Assembly: GCA_032718565.1 (NCBI GenBank)
Contig: JAVGVS010000024.1
Span: 1-64,000, forward strand
Direction of reading: 5' to 3'
DNA: 64,000 nt
From: Distichodus sexfasciatus
Lineage: Eukaryota > Chordata > Actinopteri > Characiformes > Distichodontidae
Shown: positions 21,381-32,501 of the stretch, piece by piece
Layout: every line of letters starts with the position of its first letter
Position numbering within the stretch: position 1 is the first letter of the stretch
Notes under the pieces: generated by a model
The model's database searches: none
The model's input: only the letters and a program-made list of their open reading frames with translations
What the model was told of the DNA's origin: nothing
Program-made: the position numbers and the translations under genes

Positions 21381-22700
21381 CTAGTTTTTGGTGCATCCAG
21401 GACACGTTATGGCTCGGAGTTGAAGCCGGTCTGTCAGACTCGTGGTACACTGCACAGTGATATAAGTGAGGGATTAGTTCCGTGTTTCCGGTCTTCCAAC
21501 ACTGTCAGTAGCCACACACTCTGGTTTCATCTTGTGCTGTCCATTCAAGTGTTCAAGTGGGGAGACGAGTATCAGGAAAAGATCCATATTTCACGCTGAC
21601 GTGTGTCACCTGCAGCTGTGGGTAATGAGGAAATGAGAGATTGCAGTAATGAGAACGAGATGCAATCGCTCTCAGGAGTTTATTAACAGATACATGCCGG
21701 ATTTAGCCTAGTAAGCCAAATTAAGGAAGCACTGACATGAAATGAGTTCAAGAGTGCCTTCAATTCAATCAGAATGAAACCTGTTGCCTGCATATACATT
21801 AATCGCGTCCTATACCATCTTGTACAATGATATAACCAGCAGATGCGTAATCTTCTGTTCTCCTGAAGTAACTTCCTGTAAGTTCAAAGATAGAGCCGCT
21901 ATGAATTATCCTTGTTCCAATACTCCCCACAAACCATAAGAGAAATAACAATCCAATGAGTTTTGTGCCGCAGTAGCCCTGGTATGGTTTGTACAATCAT
22001 TGGTTTGATGATCATTCTTGACCTGCCACGTTGATCAATTTTGGTCGCCCAACATCTTTTCAGCTATTCTCAGATCACCGGTGCCCATTTCTGTGATCAA
22101 ATTTCCATAAACCGTCTCATCTTACACGCGATGAATCAAGTCCCGGAGATGCTTCTTCCAACACATTCCAGAGATGCTTGGTGGCATGGAGAAGTTCAAA
22201 GTGTTCCCAAATTTCCCAATCTCACTCCAGTCAAGTATCGTTGGGATGCAACTGTGTTTCTTGTTGATCGGGGTGTCGCTGTGGCAGTGGTGAAGTGATT
22301 GAGTGAATGAAACCCATTGGGCGTTTGAATTCCGGGGAGACTGAAACCACCATTGCTGAGAACTCCAGCCAAAGTGGAGATTTGGGAAAACTCTGTTTTC
22401 ATGTATGCGGGTAGACAGAGGAAAACTGAGTTTTTACGTTCTCCAACATCACAGTATGCAACAGAAAATGCATTAGCATCAGCAGATTTATATTCAGAAA
22501 AAAAAATATGAATGGGAGTCAGTGGAGAGATGAAATTTATTTTATGGTCCTGTTTGAATTATGATTTTCACATATGATTTTCACGTCAACAAGGTTACGA
22601 TTCGGTGTAAGGTGAATTACATTAGGTTTTGTGTGATACCGCTCAGAGAACCACAGCTCTGGGGGCGAGTAATATCACGTCACCCTCCAACACGCTAACG
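21381..22700. other. Unique DNA, partly CNE-like (21600-21800)
   Basis: 21600-21800 has CCTGCAGCTGTGGGTAATGA, AGTAATGAGAACGAG and ATTCAATCAGAATG. The rest is ordinary unique sequence. Frames at 22041-22402 on both strands look like chance. Confidence 0.3.
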
Positions 22701-23109
22701 AAACTTGGCTGTCTTGCTCTTCAGCTTTGCTCGTATGGACACACGGGAACAAAGCAGACCGGCATGTTGGGATCGTGATCTGGGCCAGAATGGGCAGCAT
22801 GAGTGGAGGGAACGTGTAGTGACGTCATGTAGGTGATTGGTGAGCTTATAGTCAGTGGAGTTACAAACTTTATCGACGCTGTAATTCAACGCTTACGTGA
22901 CGGTGAACTTCACCTTCCTTTACACCAAAAACTATGTTAAAAATTCACAAACGTCATAAATGTAATTCAAGGCTCATGTCGACCGGAACCAGAAAATCAT
23001 TTTGGGATTTTTCCATTGACTTCCATTCAAAATGTTTCCGATGTTCGGTCCCATGACTTCGCCACTCTATTCTGATTGGCTAACAAGGCGTATTTATGCG
23101 GATTTGTGT
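22701..23109. other. Unique DNA, no gene seen
   Basis: A palindrome-like AATCATTTTGGGATTTTTCC stretch near 22995 and CATTGACTTCCATTCAAAAT may be part of the dispersed repeat that follows. No gene is supported. Confidence 0.35.
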
Positions 23110-23225
23110 AAATGAATCCTTTTTGGAAAACGATTGGGTGTGAACTAGGATATATTTGAAAACGGAGAAGGAGGGAAATAGTCGTTTCTGTAAATACCCG
23201 GCTATGTGTACACGTGGCCTCACTC
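23110..23225 (+). repeat. Dispersed repeat, inverted partner at 35.1 kb
   Basis: GTGTGAACTAGGATATATTT, AAACGGAGAAGGAGGGAAAT and GTTTCTGTAAATACCCGGCT match the reverse complement of 35099-35215 in the same order. The GTGTGAAC plus GGTTTACA-like texture is typical of fish DNA-transposon fragments. The family was not identified. Confidence 0.7.
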
Positions 23226-23640
23226 AGGATAAGAGCAACTGCTAGTCTAATCCATGATGCTTTTGGCTCACCACAGGATCTGCTGGAGAAGTCTTGGTAC
23301 CAAAGACCATATGACACAGCTCTTATATAAAGCAATAACATGTGAGACACAAGCTCATAGTATTTTGTCTGGTGTATTTAGTGGGTTTATGGTGTCACAG
23401 CCTTCTTCTGTCTCACAGGCCTGTGCCATTACTGCACTGAAAATGAGCCAACCAGTTGCTATGCTTCCTCAAGGCTATGCATAGAAACGGAACGCACTAT
23501 GACAAGCAGCGATAGCATCTAAATTACCCTTCATCCTTCAGACCTGCATGTAACTCAAGAATGCCTCTGACTTGGCTTTCAAAGCTATCGCTCATTAATC
23601 CTGATCCCCGCTCACCCGTACCAAAGCTGCCTTCCATATT
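23226..23640. other. Unique DNA, no gene seen
   Basis: The overlapping frames at 23027-23484 show no domain and partly translate the dispersed repeat before this stretch. Confidence 0.4.
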
Positions 23641-24460
23641 AGCCACGCACTGACTGTCAGAGCGAATGATGTCTTCATAAAGACAAAAAAAAAAAGAAAC
23701 ATGCAGTGCTTCATCCTCAAAACGAGAGTCCGGAATAAAGCGCCGCTCTAATTACTCTTTTTTTCTCGGCTCAGAAGTAGGCGCCGAGAAAAAAAAAGGA
23801 CCCAAATCAAGCCCAATTAACTGGTTATGGTGGAAGACTTCGTCTCAGAGAGACAGCAGCATTGGGTCAATTGAGTCTACATCACTTCACAGGCTGGCAA
23901 TGTCCCGTCATACACAGAGACTGAACGGAAGTTACACGGCGTGAATCAGAAAGCAGCCTGATTAGAGGAGGAGCTGAGCCTCGGAGTGTCATGCTGCGCT
24001 GCCAGCTTTCAGACGAAGTCCCGGGGGACGAGATTGTTTACAATGAGCGACACTACGAGTAAAGGGTGTGAAGAGTCGCAGCTTAAAGTCGTGCCCCGCT
24101 GACAGTGCTAAGATTAAACACAAAATAAAATTCTTTTCTTTTTTTAGGAAGGGGAGGGGAGTTGGAGTGTGTAGCGGAACAAGCTGCTAATTAGTTTATT
24201 TCTTCCTCGTGTGGGGTGAAAAAATAAAGTGAAGAATAGTAGCGAGGAAATAATTAACTTCTTTGCCTTTGAGCTCGAACCGCGTTTCGTGATGAATGGC
24301 GAGAACAGCTGGTAAATAGTCGTTTGTAGTTCCGCCGGAAGTTCGGAATGGCGAGAGCTACTACAGAACGCTTGCAGGAAACCCGGGCTAGCGGAGAGAT
24401 TCTATAAACGAACTTGAGCGGGAGAGTTCAGAACTACCATCTATTATTATTATTTAGTAC
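23641..24460. other. CNE-like unique block
   Basis: Includes CTCTAATTACTC, AGCCCAATTAACTGG, CTGATTAGAGGAGGAGC, GATTGTTTACAATGAGCGAC (a forkhead-like TGTTTAC) and GAAATAATTAACTTC. It is non-repetitive and has no frame longer than about 60 codons. Enhancer character is inferred. Confidence 0.35.
23757..23798. other. Perfect 14-bp hairpin
   Basis: CTTTTTTTCTCGGC (23757-23770) is followed after a 12-base loop by its exact complement GCCGAGAAAAAAAG (two extra A's). With a U-rich and A-rich stem it could be a cruciform or a transcript hairpin. It lies inside a CNE-like block; no small-RNA family was recognised. Confidence 0.5.
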
Positions 24461-24697
24461 GTTTAAAATGCTGGATCTTGACAGGCACAGATACACCCAA
24501 ACTGAACAAAACTAAAGGCTCATTACCTGTTTAATTTCATTTCATTTTCAGTATTCAATTCAATACCTAAACTCAAATTTCATTGAGATATTTGCAAACC
24601 GTATATATTTGGTAAATCATATATAAAAGTTCAGGAAAACTCTGAGACACTCATTTATATTTGAATTCATGGGATTTATCACTCTTACCCAGAACCT

Positions 24698-24954
24698 AAG
24701 TTGGTAGTTTAACGGTTAGAGAGTGGCCCCCGAGTGGCCCCACACTCAGAAGATCGCTGGTTCTAATCCCAGACCGGTAAATGTACCACTGATGTACTGA
24801 TGAGAAAGGTACCGTCCCCAAACACTGCTCCCCTGGGCACTGCCAAAAAGCTGCCCGCTGCTGCTTCACGGATGGGTCAAATGCAGATGTCTCGTTTCGT
24901 TGTGGTGCACTGTGTGCTGTGCCATGCTCACAATGATAAATAATCACTCACTTA
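24698..24954 (+). mobile_element. SINE family S1 copy
   Basis: The tRNA-like head has AAGTTGGTAGTTTAACGG and the B-box CTGGTTCTAATCCCAG. The body has GGTACCGTCCCCAAACACTG and CTGCTTCACGGATGGGTCAA, and the tail CACAATGATAAATAATCAC. Another copy in the same orientation follows 6 bp later. Confidence 0.88.
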
Positions 24955-24960
24955 ATCACT

Positions 24961-25182
24961 TCCAGTTGGTGGCATAACGGTAGGGTGTTCACCCCATGAT
25001 CAGAAGGTCGCAGGTTCGACTCCAGGGCCGGTAACGTTACCACTGAGGTACTCATGAGCAAGGTACTGTCCCCAAGCACTGCTAGCCAGGCGCTTGTTAG
25101 CTGCCCGCTGCTCACAGTCACATTTGGTTGTGGTGCACTGTGCTGTGGTGTGTTCACAATGACAAATAATCACTCACTTTTA
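24961..25182 (+). mobile_element. SINE family S1 copy
   Basis: Head CCAGTTGGTGGCATAACGG, B-box GCAGGTTCGACTCCAGG, body CTCATGAGCAAGGTACTG and tail GTTCACAATGACAAATAATC. About 30 bp of the usual GGATGGGTCAAATGCAG region is deleted. It is tandem with the previous copy, so one may have inserted into the tail of the other. Confidence 0.9.
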
Positions 25183-25189
25183 AGTTAAG

Positions 25190-25660
25190 CCATTAAACTC
25201 GTTAAATGTTATTTCATTTTATTGCCATAACAGTTTGTAGAAAACTTCTGCACCTGACAAACTTGTAGTGAACATTTGGTGACAAATTTGCCAGGTGCAA
25301 AAGTTTTCCACAAAGTTTGCTAGAAGTCCACCGCAAGTTTGCCACAAACATAATTTGCATGTGAAAATATGATCTTGCTGCAAATTTGCGGCAACTGCTA
25401 AAATATTTGTAAGGGCATTGCAGCCGGAGTCTGGATTGAGAAACACTATCTTACACCCTAGAGAAAAACTTACCAGCAATCTGTGGTTGATTTATGGATT
25501 ATAGTTGAAGGCCTACAGAATCCTTGTGACTGGGATACCCCAAATAATGTGATATTTATTTATACAGAAAAATGTCTTCAACTCTGCAAGCATCTGTTCC
25601 ATTATTCATTTGTATAAAGTAAAAACAAAAGTTTTATGCTAATTTTGCTCTTCCGCTTCA
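25190..25660. other. Possible repeat with internal inverted words
   Basis: GCACCTGACAAA (25249-25260) is complemented by TTTGCCAGGTGC about 40 bp later, and AAGTTTGCCACAAA/AAATTTGCGGCAACT words alternate. The texture suggests a decayed DNA element. Only one copy lies in the window. Confidence 0.3.
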
Positions 25661-26648
25661 ATGCTTTGGTCTTGTGAGAATACATTAATAATTATGTAAG
25701 CCGTGTTACAACAGTCGCAGGATGGACAACGCTACAGGACAGGCCTGTAATTGAGCTGACACAATTCCCCGAGGTAGATGAGATATTTCGGTTTTGAGGG
25801 ATGCTCCCTTGGAGGAGGTTTAGATTAAGAGCTCCGCTCGGGAGCACTGTCGGCTAACATCAAACTCACCACCTCCTGATTCATAACAAACTTCTCTGAC
25901 CAGTGGCCGGCCGACGCTGTGACTCAGCAGCCAAGCGGCATGCCAACTTTCCTGCGCTGCCCATATTGTTTCAAATTGAACTTTTTAATTTAATACACAA
26001 AAAAAGCCTCGATCGAGTCAGATCTAACATTCTTTTACGGCACAGTTTTATTGTAAGATCTGTTCTATTTGACCTTTAAATTCCACACACCTCTCATGAG
26101 AGGTTAATATTTAGAAACTGCCATAAAAAGTTATGAAAGTGAGACATAACTGAGGTCATATCCATAGCAGTTATATTTTTACATTTAACACCTAAAACTT
26201 TATTACTTTGCTGCACGAATATTCATAATTTATTTCACTACTGATATTACGCTAATTTCGTTGTCATAAAATTCACATCAACACGGAAGAAAACCTTGTG
26301 GCAGACAATTAGTATGGCATCTGTTAGCACCTTTATATCTCAAACACGCACCCAAATTCTCCAGATTTATTTTGACATCTGCAGGCAATTGCCCAGAGCA
26401 TCTCCACCCTTCCTGAAGATATACACACAGACACACACCCACAACTTACTGCTGTTTTTGAGGGTCCAATGTACTGACTACCAAAATCAATAGATGTAAA
26501 TAATACTTTAACTTCAGCAACCAAAAGTAAATCTTCACTTTTAGCTTTTCAAATGAAACCTGGAACCTATAAACCAATGTATAAAATATCCTCACAAATC
26601 TAAAAAGTCTCATCTTTCCCTATCATTTTGGAAACTCTCAGGTCTGTT
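25661..26648. other. Unique DNA, partly CNE-like (25660-26000)
   Basis: 25660-26000 carries TTAATAATTATGTAAGCC and TGTAATTGAGCTGACACAAT and is non-repetitive. The rest is AT-rich. Antiparallel frames at 26296-26524 have no domain. Confidence 0.3.
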
Positions 26649-26897
26649 GAGTGAATATTTTGTCACGGTGAACACACCACAGCACATTACACAATGCACC
26701 ACAATGAGATGTGACCTCTCCGTATGACCCATCCATGAAGGAGCAGTGGTGGAGCTACAGAAGCACCCGGGGACCAGTGCTTGGAGATGGTACCATGCTC
26801 ATGAGTACCTCAGTGGTAACTTTATTGGTTAGGGACTTGAACCGGTGACCCTCCGATCACATGGGCCATCTCCTTGACCATTACACTGCCAACTCCC
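26649..26897 (-). mobile_element. SINE family S1 copy
   Basis: A minus-strand copy: GTGAACACACCACAGCACAT, CCCATCCATGAAGGAGCAGT, GGTACCATGCTCATGAGTAC, then the tRNA-like B-box GGGACTTGAACCGGTGACC and head ending CACTGCCAACTCCC. Confidence 0.88.
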
Positions 26898-27781
26898 TTT
26901 TATTAGAATGTATATAACATCTAACTATCCATCATTCCTTCAATGTTCACACATACAAACAGTCTAAGGATGGATTTTGTGACATTCTTCATGATCTTAT
27001 GGACCACAAAAATCATGTCCGTAGCGGCTCTTTGGTCAGAAACCTGTCCAGAAACTGTGTATAACGTCCAATATAATGGATGGACATCACTCATGTAACT
27101 TAGCGTACGTTCAGCAAATACACGACTATGAACATAAACTCTCGTCAAAGCATTTAGTACCTAAACTCATGCTGTTTACTTACATCACTTACCCGGCCTC
27201 CTTTAAAGCTTACAGAGACTTATGCAATTTCGGCTTCCACTTGCTGTCAGACCCATTTGACTTGGCTGTCATGTCCCCTCCCCACTCTCAAAAACCTGTG
27301 TTTCCCTGCTGTCCCAACATGACTTTCCTATCATAAATCCCCCCTCCCCTTTCAGTCCGAAGCTCGGAGTCAGTGAACTGGATCAGATAAATGTACGGCT
27401 GGCAGAGAAATCACTGCAGTACCTGGGGAAAGGCAGCTTACAAGGAGCCGTTTCTGCATGCACTTCCAGCAGTGTAAATTATGAATGCACATCTGTTTGT
27501 GCACTAGCCTCCACGCTATGCTACGTCCCCACGTCTCCCCAGAGATGACTTATGCGCTAATAAGAACTTCCGGCAGTTGCTTCAACTTTGAAAACTACAC
27601 CGACTCTGTCAGCAGAAAGGGGCAAATTGCAGTGAGTTCTAGTAATTGTGGATTTCTTGAAGAAAAAGTTGCCTTATGTTGTGCATCCTGGTCTGAAAGT
27701 GATGGCGTACCGAAGACGTTTCTGATCTCGTTTTCTTGGAAATCATGGTACAGCTAAACCAGTTGAACCAGCTATTAGTCA
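26898..27781. other. CNE-like unique block (27150-27740)
   Basis: Contains CCTCCTTTAAAGCTTACAGA, GTGTAAATTATGAATGCACA, TATGCGCTAATAAGAACTTC and GGGCAAATTGCAGTGAG. A 90-codon frame at 27485-27757 has no domain. Non-repetitive and GC-balanced; regulatory character is inferred. Confidence 0.33.
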
Positions 27782-28118
27782 CCAATCTACATTCATTCAC
27801 TACTTATCCGAACTGCTTAATCCCTACCGGGGTCATGGGGGCGGGAGCGGGGCGGGGACCAACCCTGGGCAGACGCCAACACACTGCAGGGCACACACAC
27901 TCACACAACCACACTCTCAGCCAATTAAGATTCACCAATCAACTTCTAGTGCATGCTTTCGGACTGTGGGAGGTAAATCCAGAGAAAATCCACACGAGCA
28001 CGGGGAGAGCGTGCAAACTCCACGCAGAAGGGCCCTACAGCCGAGCTGGGGATTGACACCAGAACCTTCTCGCTGTGAGGCGGTAGTGCTAACCACTGCA
28101 GCACCGTCCCAATCTACA
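27782..28118 (-). mobile_element. DANA/Mermaid-like SINE (family S2) with target duplication
   Basis: On the minus strand the head GTGGTTAGCACTACCGCCTC is followed by the classic body of these SINEs (GTGTGGATTTTC, CTCCCACAGTCCG, TTGGTGAATC) and a GAATGAAT-type tail. The flanks CCAATCTACA (27782-27791 and 28109-28118) are identical, which is a clean 10-bp target duplication. Confidence 0.88.
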
Positions 28119-28469
28119 ATGGATTTTAAATGGCTGCTCACATGGCTTTTTTGTTCTGTATCATCGTTCCAGGTTTCTGAGGTACGTTTATTGTTGTCAG
28201 AAGGGCAAATTAATCTGCCAGCGATAAAAGATTCCCAGAAAACCTGCACCGAAAATACAGACAGACTGCAGCTCACTACCACTATGGCTTTTACATTCAT
28301 GTTGTGGCTTTCGTATATCTGTTTTGTTGAGCCATCTGTGCTAATATACTGTAGCAACCTTCAGAGAAAGGCAGGAAAGTGACGTCCAAGTTCATAAAGT
28401 CAAAGTCTTGACCAGAGTTAAATTCTACTTCAGATCAGAACTTCAGCAGTAGTCAGAGAGACTGAAACT
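28119..28469. other. Unique DNA, no gene seen
   Basis: The long antiparallel frames (27932-28382) mostly translate the SINE before this stretch. No independent coding evidence. Confidence 0.4.
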
Positions 28470-28626
28470 GTGTTGGTGACCATAAGATTGGGGTTCAAAT
28501 CCTATAAGAACCTAAAAAAACCATTGGGTACCTGAGCAAGGACTTTAACCCCAAGCAGCTCCAGGGAGAGTGTCCCTGCCATTAGAAAATGGAAGTCACT
28601 CTGGTTGTCACCCTGGATGTAAAAGT
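28470..28626 (+). mobile_element. V-SINE-like SINE (family S3)
   Basis: Head TTGGGGTTCAAATCC, body GGTACCTGAGCAAGGACTTT, CCAAGCAGCTCCAGGGAGAG and ATTAGAAAATGGAAGTCACT, and tail CTCTGG...CCTGGATGTAAAA. It is the same order as at 38.15-38.34 kb but more decayed. Confidence 0.75.
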
Positions 28627-28700
28627 AAGCCTGATAACCTGAAATCCTGGTTAACTAAAACCCTTCACATCTCTGAGAATAACTCCCAGCATACATTAAG

Positions 28701-29149
28701 CAGTCCCTCCATGATTTCAGGGGCCTTTTTTGAGATCGTTGCAGCCTAAAATGTCCGTTTTGCAGCACCTTTTCTAAAAAAATTTGATGAACGTTGCAGT
28801 GTTTTGCAGCATTTTGTTGTGGGAGCAAGTCAAAGTTGCGGAACAATCTGTGTTTTTGTCCCCGCTTTAACAATTAATTCTTTAACATGGAACAAAACTA
28901 CTATTAATTTTTATTAACCATTAAGCATTTAGAAGGTAAAAACATTTTCTGCATCTTCTAAATGTAACAAAGAAGTGAATTTGTTGATGTATGGCTCAAG
29001 GTTTTGCGAGAAACACCAATGGTTGGTCAAAAATTGCGGAAAAGTTGCGGTAATTGGTCGAAATTGCACAGTAGTAATGAATTCGCAGGGACTGGTTGCA
29101 TTTGCGTTAATAGTTGCGATTACAACGTTGCGAAATTCTGGAGGGTCTG
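28701..29149 (+). mobile_element. Short non-autonomous DNA element, family B copy 2 (449 bp)
   Basis: The left end CAGTCCCTCCATGATTTC and the complement of the right end CAGACCCTCCAGAATTTC form an ~18-bp inverted repeat with three mismatches. Flanking octamers ACATTAAG and ATTTTAAC match at 5 of 8, compatible with an old hAT-type 8-bp duplication but weak. No transposase is present. Confidence 0.72.
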
Positions 29150-29872
29150 ATTTTAACCTGCAGTATTTAAGGTCTCAAAGTTGCTATGCTTTTGGGAAAC
29201 ACACCCCTGATTAGTTAATGCAAATGTGCTTTAAAAGTCTGCGCAAAAAGCAGGCACCTCAGAATGAAATAATTTTGGGTTATTTTGAGAAGGATTTTTG
29301 AGGCATGTGTTATTGATCGCCTGACATTCCTTAGTGCGAACTATGACTCTTGGCATTTAGAAGTTGAGAAAACAAGCGGTTAGTCAGGAGAATGTTTTTC
29401 CCCACACACTGACTGATGGTAATACTTCCAGCAAAAGTCAATGACGCAGGCTAGAGGAACTTTACCGTCACGAGGGCTGAATGTTTAAAGACGCTGAGGG
29501 TTGCTGTTCACAAACGGGAGTGTATTTGAAAATGAGAGCTCCGGGGCCACAGTATATTGTTTCGAGCCTTCTCATGTCGCACTATGACAACAGGAATAAA
29601 CTCGGCCTCACGCCGCAGTGGAATGAGAATCGGAACTCGAGGGAGAGGGTGATGCTGGAAAGTGAAGTTTGTCAAGTCTGACTTTTATCCGGTTTTGCTG
29701 CAATGCAGGGGTGGTTGTGATGATCTGAAAATCTTTGCAAAAATAAAGTTAGGGTAAAATTATGCATATATTGTAGCTTGTTGGTAATATAAGATTTGGT
29801 TTTCAAATACCTTTAAACATAGACATAAAATGCTAAATTTTGGCATATTGTGAAAGTTCTACGATCTCAACG
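29150..29872. other. Unique DNA, CNE-like at 29400-29680
   Basis: 29400-29680 is GC-balanced and non-repetitive (TGTTTAAAGACGCTGAGG, AGTATATTGTTTCGAGCC). AT-rich DNA follows. No domain is seen in the short frames. Confidence 0.3.
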
Positions 29873-29874
29873 TA

Positions 29875-30429
29875 CACTACCAGTCAACAGTTTGGACACA
29901 CCTTCCCATTCAATGTTCTTTCTTTATTTTTTTATTACTATTTACATTGTAGATTCTCACTAAAGGCATCAAAACTATGAATGAACTGTGTGAAGGCTAT
30001 ATGACCCAGAAGGAGAGTGATGGAGTGCTGCGCCAGATGGCCTGGCCTCCACAGTCACCTGACCAAACCCAATCGAGATGGTCTGGGATGAGATGGACCA
30101 CAGAGTGAAGGCAAAAGGGCCAACAAGTGCTCAGCATCTCTGGGAACTCCTTCAAGACTGTTGGAAAACCATTTCAGGTGACTACCTCATGAAGCTCATC
30201 GAGAGAATGCCAAGAGTGTGCAAAGCAGTGATCAAAGCAAAGACTGGTTATTTTCAAGAATCTAAGATATAAAACATGTTTTGGGTTATTTCACACTTTT
30301 TGTTTACTACATAATTCCATATGTGTTCATTCATAGTGCCTTCAGTGAGAATCTACAGCGTAAATAGTCATGATAATAAAGAATAAAACATTGAATGGGA
30401 AGGTGTGTCCAAACTTTTGACTGGTGGTC
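29875..30429 (+). mobile_element. Tc1-like transposon, internally deleted (555 bp)
   Basis: Terminal inverted repeats of about 95 bp start CACTACCAGTCAACAGTTTG at the left; the right-end complement reads CCACCAGTCAAAAGTTTGG. TA precedes the left end (29873-29874); the right flank has mutated. Full-length Tc1 elements are about 1.3-1.6 kb; here everything between the left repeat and the last third of the transposase is gone. Confidence 0.92.
30001..30272 (+). pseudogene. Tc1 transposase C-terminal remnant
   Basis: The frame from 30001 carries a WPPQSPD motif. A one-base deletion after it (where Tc1 proteins have LNPIE, near 30065) shifts the frame, and the frame from 30072 continues with IEMVWDEMD, LLQDCWKTI and RMPRVCKAVIKAK to a stop at 30270. 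The catalytic Asp residues lie in the deleted part; the region of the final Glu (NPIE) survives. It cannot make an active enzyme. Confidence 0.92.
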
Positions 30430-31595
30430 ACACAGACCCTGCGGTGGTCATGCATGTCTTGATTGTTAAATTTGGGTGTTGTTTTCTTATTTTGCTCTAG
30501 CATTTGCTGCATAGTGTTTTCTCATAGAGCTCACGCATTTTGTACGTTTGAGTGTTTTTTCCAAGCCTAGAGGAACCACAATGTGAACCACAGGGAGAAA
30601 GTGGTCTCAATTAGTTTCCAATTTAATTTTGGTGAACCACAACACAAACTTAATTAGTGTTAAACCAGACCACAGATTCAGAGAAGGCCTCAGACATTGA
30701 GACTCATGCTTAGCGTGGAAATATCCCTAACATGCCCATTTTAAAAGCTTGTTAATTAGTTAATTAATTGACTCAGTTTTGTTTGTCACTAAATTATAGA
30801 GAATGTGTTGTTTCAGGACCAGGAATGGGACACATGGGCTAGAAAACTGTACAACATAGCTGCAGTTTTCAGTTTTCAGACAAAAGGTCTGTCAAAATTA
30901 ATACAGCAACGTTTTTGCCACTTCTGGATAAAAGTTTTATAGTAAGCATTATAGTAAGACTCTCAATTTACCCTTTCCTAATTTGATGGTATAGAAACGG
31001 CAAACTTACAAAATGATTGGAATTCAGATTTGGGCACTGACTTTTTTTTCCAAATGAAAAGCAATTTATACCTCTATAATCACCTAAATTTCCTGCTTAC
31101 ATCAAAAAATGATCATAAATGACCTTGAGGCTTAAGAATGATTTCTTATGACTTGGTTATTCATTTATTCCAAAGGATAGCAACTTATTATTGATTGTCC
31201 TAAACCCACCTTGTAATTAAATGCCAAATGAAGTGAAGGTTCATATGAATTCATCGATTTCAGATGGTGATAAATCATGGACATGAAATTATTTTTCACC
31301 TAAACCCTTACAGCCCTAAGAGAATTCGATGCATTTTGCTTATTATAGTGTGTGTGTAGAAGTTAGACATGCATGCTTTATGTTGTTGTGTTCAGAACGT
31401 CCTGCACTACTCAGATTGGTCATAGTTTGATGTGTAAATGCTGACACTGTCTCGAAATCAGCCCATTTCTGATGAAAAGTGACCTGCATTTGTAGACATG
31501 TTTACTTTTTTAGCTTTATGTAGTATAAAAGTGTTGAAACTGTAGATATAACTTTACAAAGAGTAAGAATAGTGTCTGTTTTATTGGTTTACAGA
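30430..31595. other. AT-rich unique DNA
   Basis: TTAATTAGTTAATTAATTGA at 30751-30770 is a dense cluster of homeodomain cores. Otherwise nothing is recognised and no frame exceeds about 60 codons. Confidence 0.4.
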
Positions 31596-32088
31596 GTTTT
31601 ATTATGCAGAGACGTTCTATGGTTTAGTACTTTGAAGAAAAATCAGGTTAGCGCCAAAAGGAAACACTTCTACATCCATTTGGAATCCATCTGGATATAG
31701 AATAAAATGATTTGATAAAAAATAAAGTACTTTTCTATACATTTCTCCTATTAATTACTCTCTAACTAAAATAAATATTTTCTGATTAATTGAAAATAAA
31801 GAAATGCTGAAGTTTTGGCAAATTTGGTCCATAAAAGGAGCTGCTTTTGGCCGCTCTGAGAGAGAACAATTTCCCACAATCCCCCACACGACAGTCGGAG
31901 CAACGGCACAATAACTCGATGAACGCGTGTTCGAAATAACAATGAAATCAATCAATAAGTGGCTGTATTTTTAGTAGAACGCTGGTTATTTTTGTTTTTT
32001 AATCAGCTAAAATATGAGTTTTTTCTGTAATAAAAGGGAAGATTTGACAGAACTGGGATGCTTTAGTGAATGTAGGACTTCACTGTGA
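31596..32088 (-). repeat. hAT-type family H, inverted relic
   Basis: The reverse complement matches 38996-39446 throughout: CACAGTGAAGTCC, TCTTCCCTTTTATTACAG, CATATTTTAGCTGAT, AACCAGCGTTCTACT, CATTGTGCCG-like words, TTTATTC.ATATCCAGATGG and CATAGAACGTCTCTGCATAA. It is about 490 bp, and its outer ends are not resolved. Confidence 0.75.
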
Positions 32089-32248
32089 CAGCGGCGTGCG
32101 ATAACAAACACAGCTTGCGTTTATATCGAGAAAAAAAAATCATTTATGCATTTTTCTACACAATTACTTCAGTTCCTTTGCACGGAATTACTCACAAATA
32201 ATTTTACAAACAGAAACTCAATATAATGTCTTGTGATTCTGACACTAT

Positions 32249-32501
32249 GTGAAAGTGAGTGATTATGTGTCATTGTGAACACACCACTGCCCAGCACACA
32301 CTGCATCACAAATGTGACCTCTGCATTTAACCCATCCGTGAAGGAGCATTGGGCAGCTAACAACCGCCCGGGGAGCAGTGCTTGGTGACGGTACCTTGCT
32401 CATGAGTACCTCAGTGGTAACTTTACCAGCCCTGGATTCGAACCTGCGACCTTCTGATCACGGGGGGAACACCCTACCATTACATCAACCAACTGCCCCC
32501 T
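32249..32501 (-). mobile_element. SINE family S1 copy
   Basis: Full-length minus-strand copy: tail GTGAAAGTGAGTGATTATGT, body TTAACCCATCCGTGAAGGAG and GGTACCTTGCTCATGAGTAC, tRNA-like B-box GGATTCGAACCTGCGACC, head ending AACCAACTGCCCCC. Confidence 0.92.

Noticed and set aside
27932..28382. Antiparallel frames of 138 and 141 codons
   Set aside because: About half of each lies in the minus-strand S2 SINE, and the rest has no domain.
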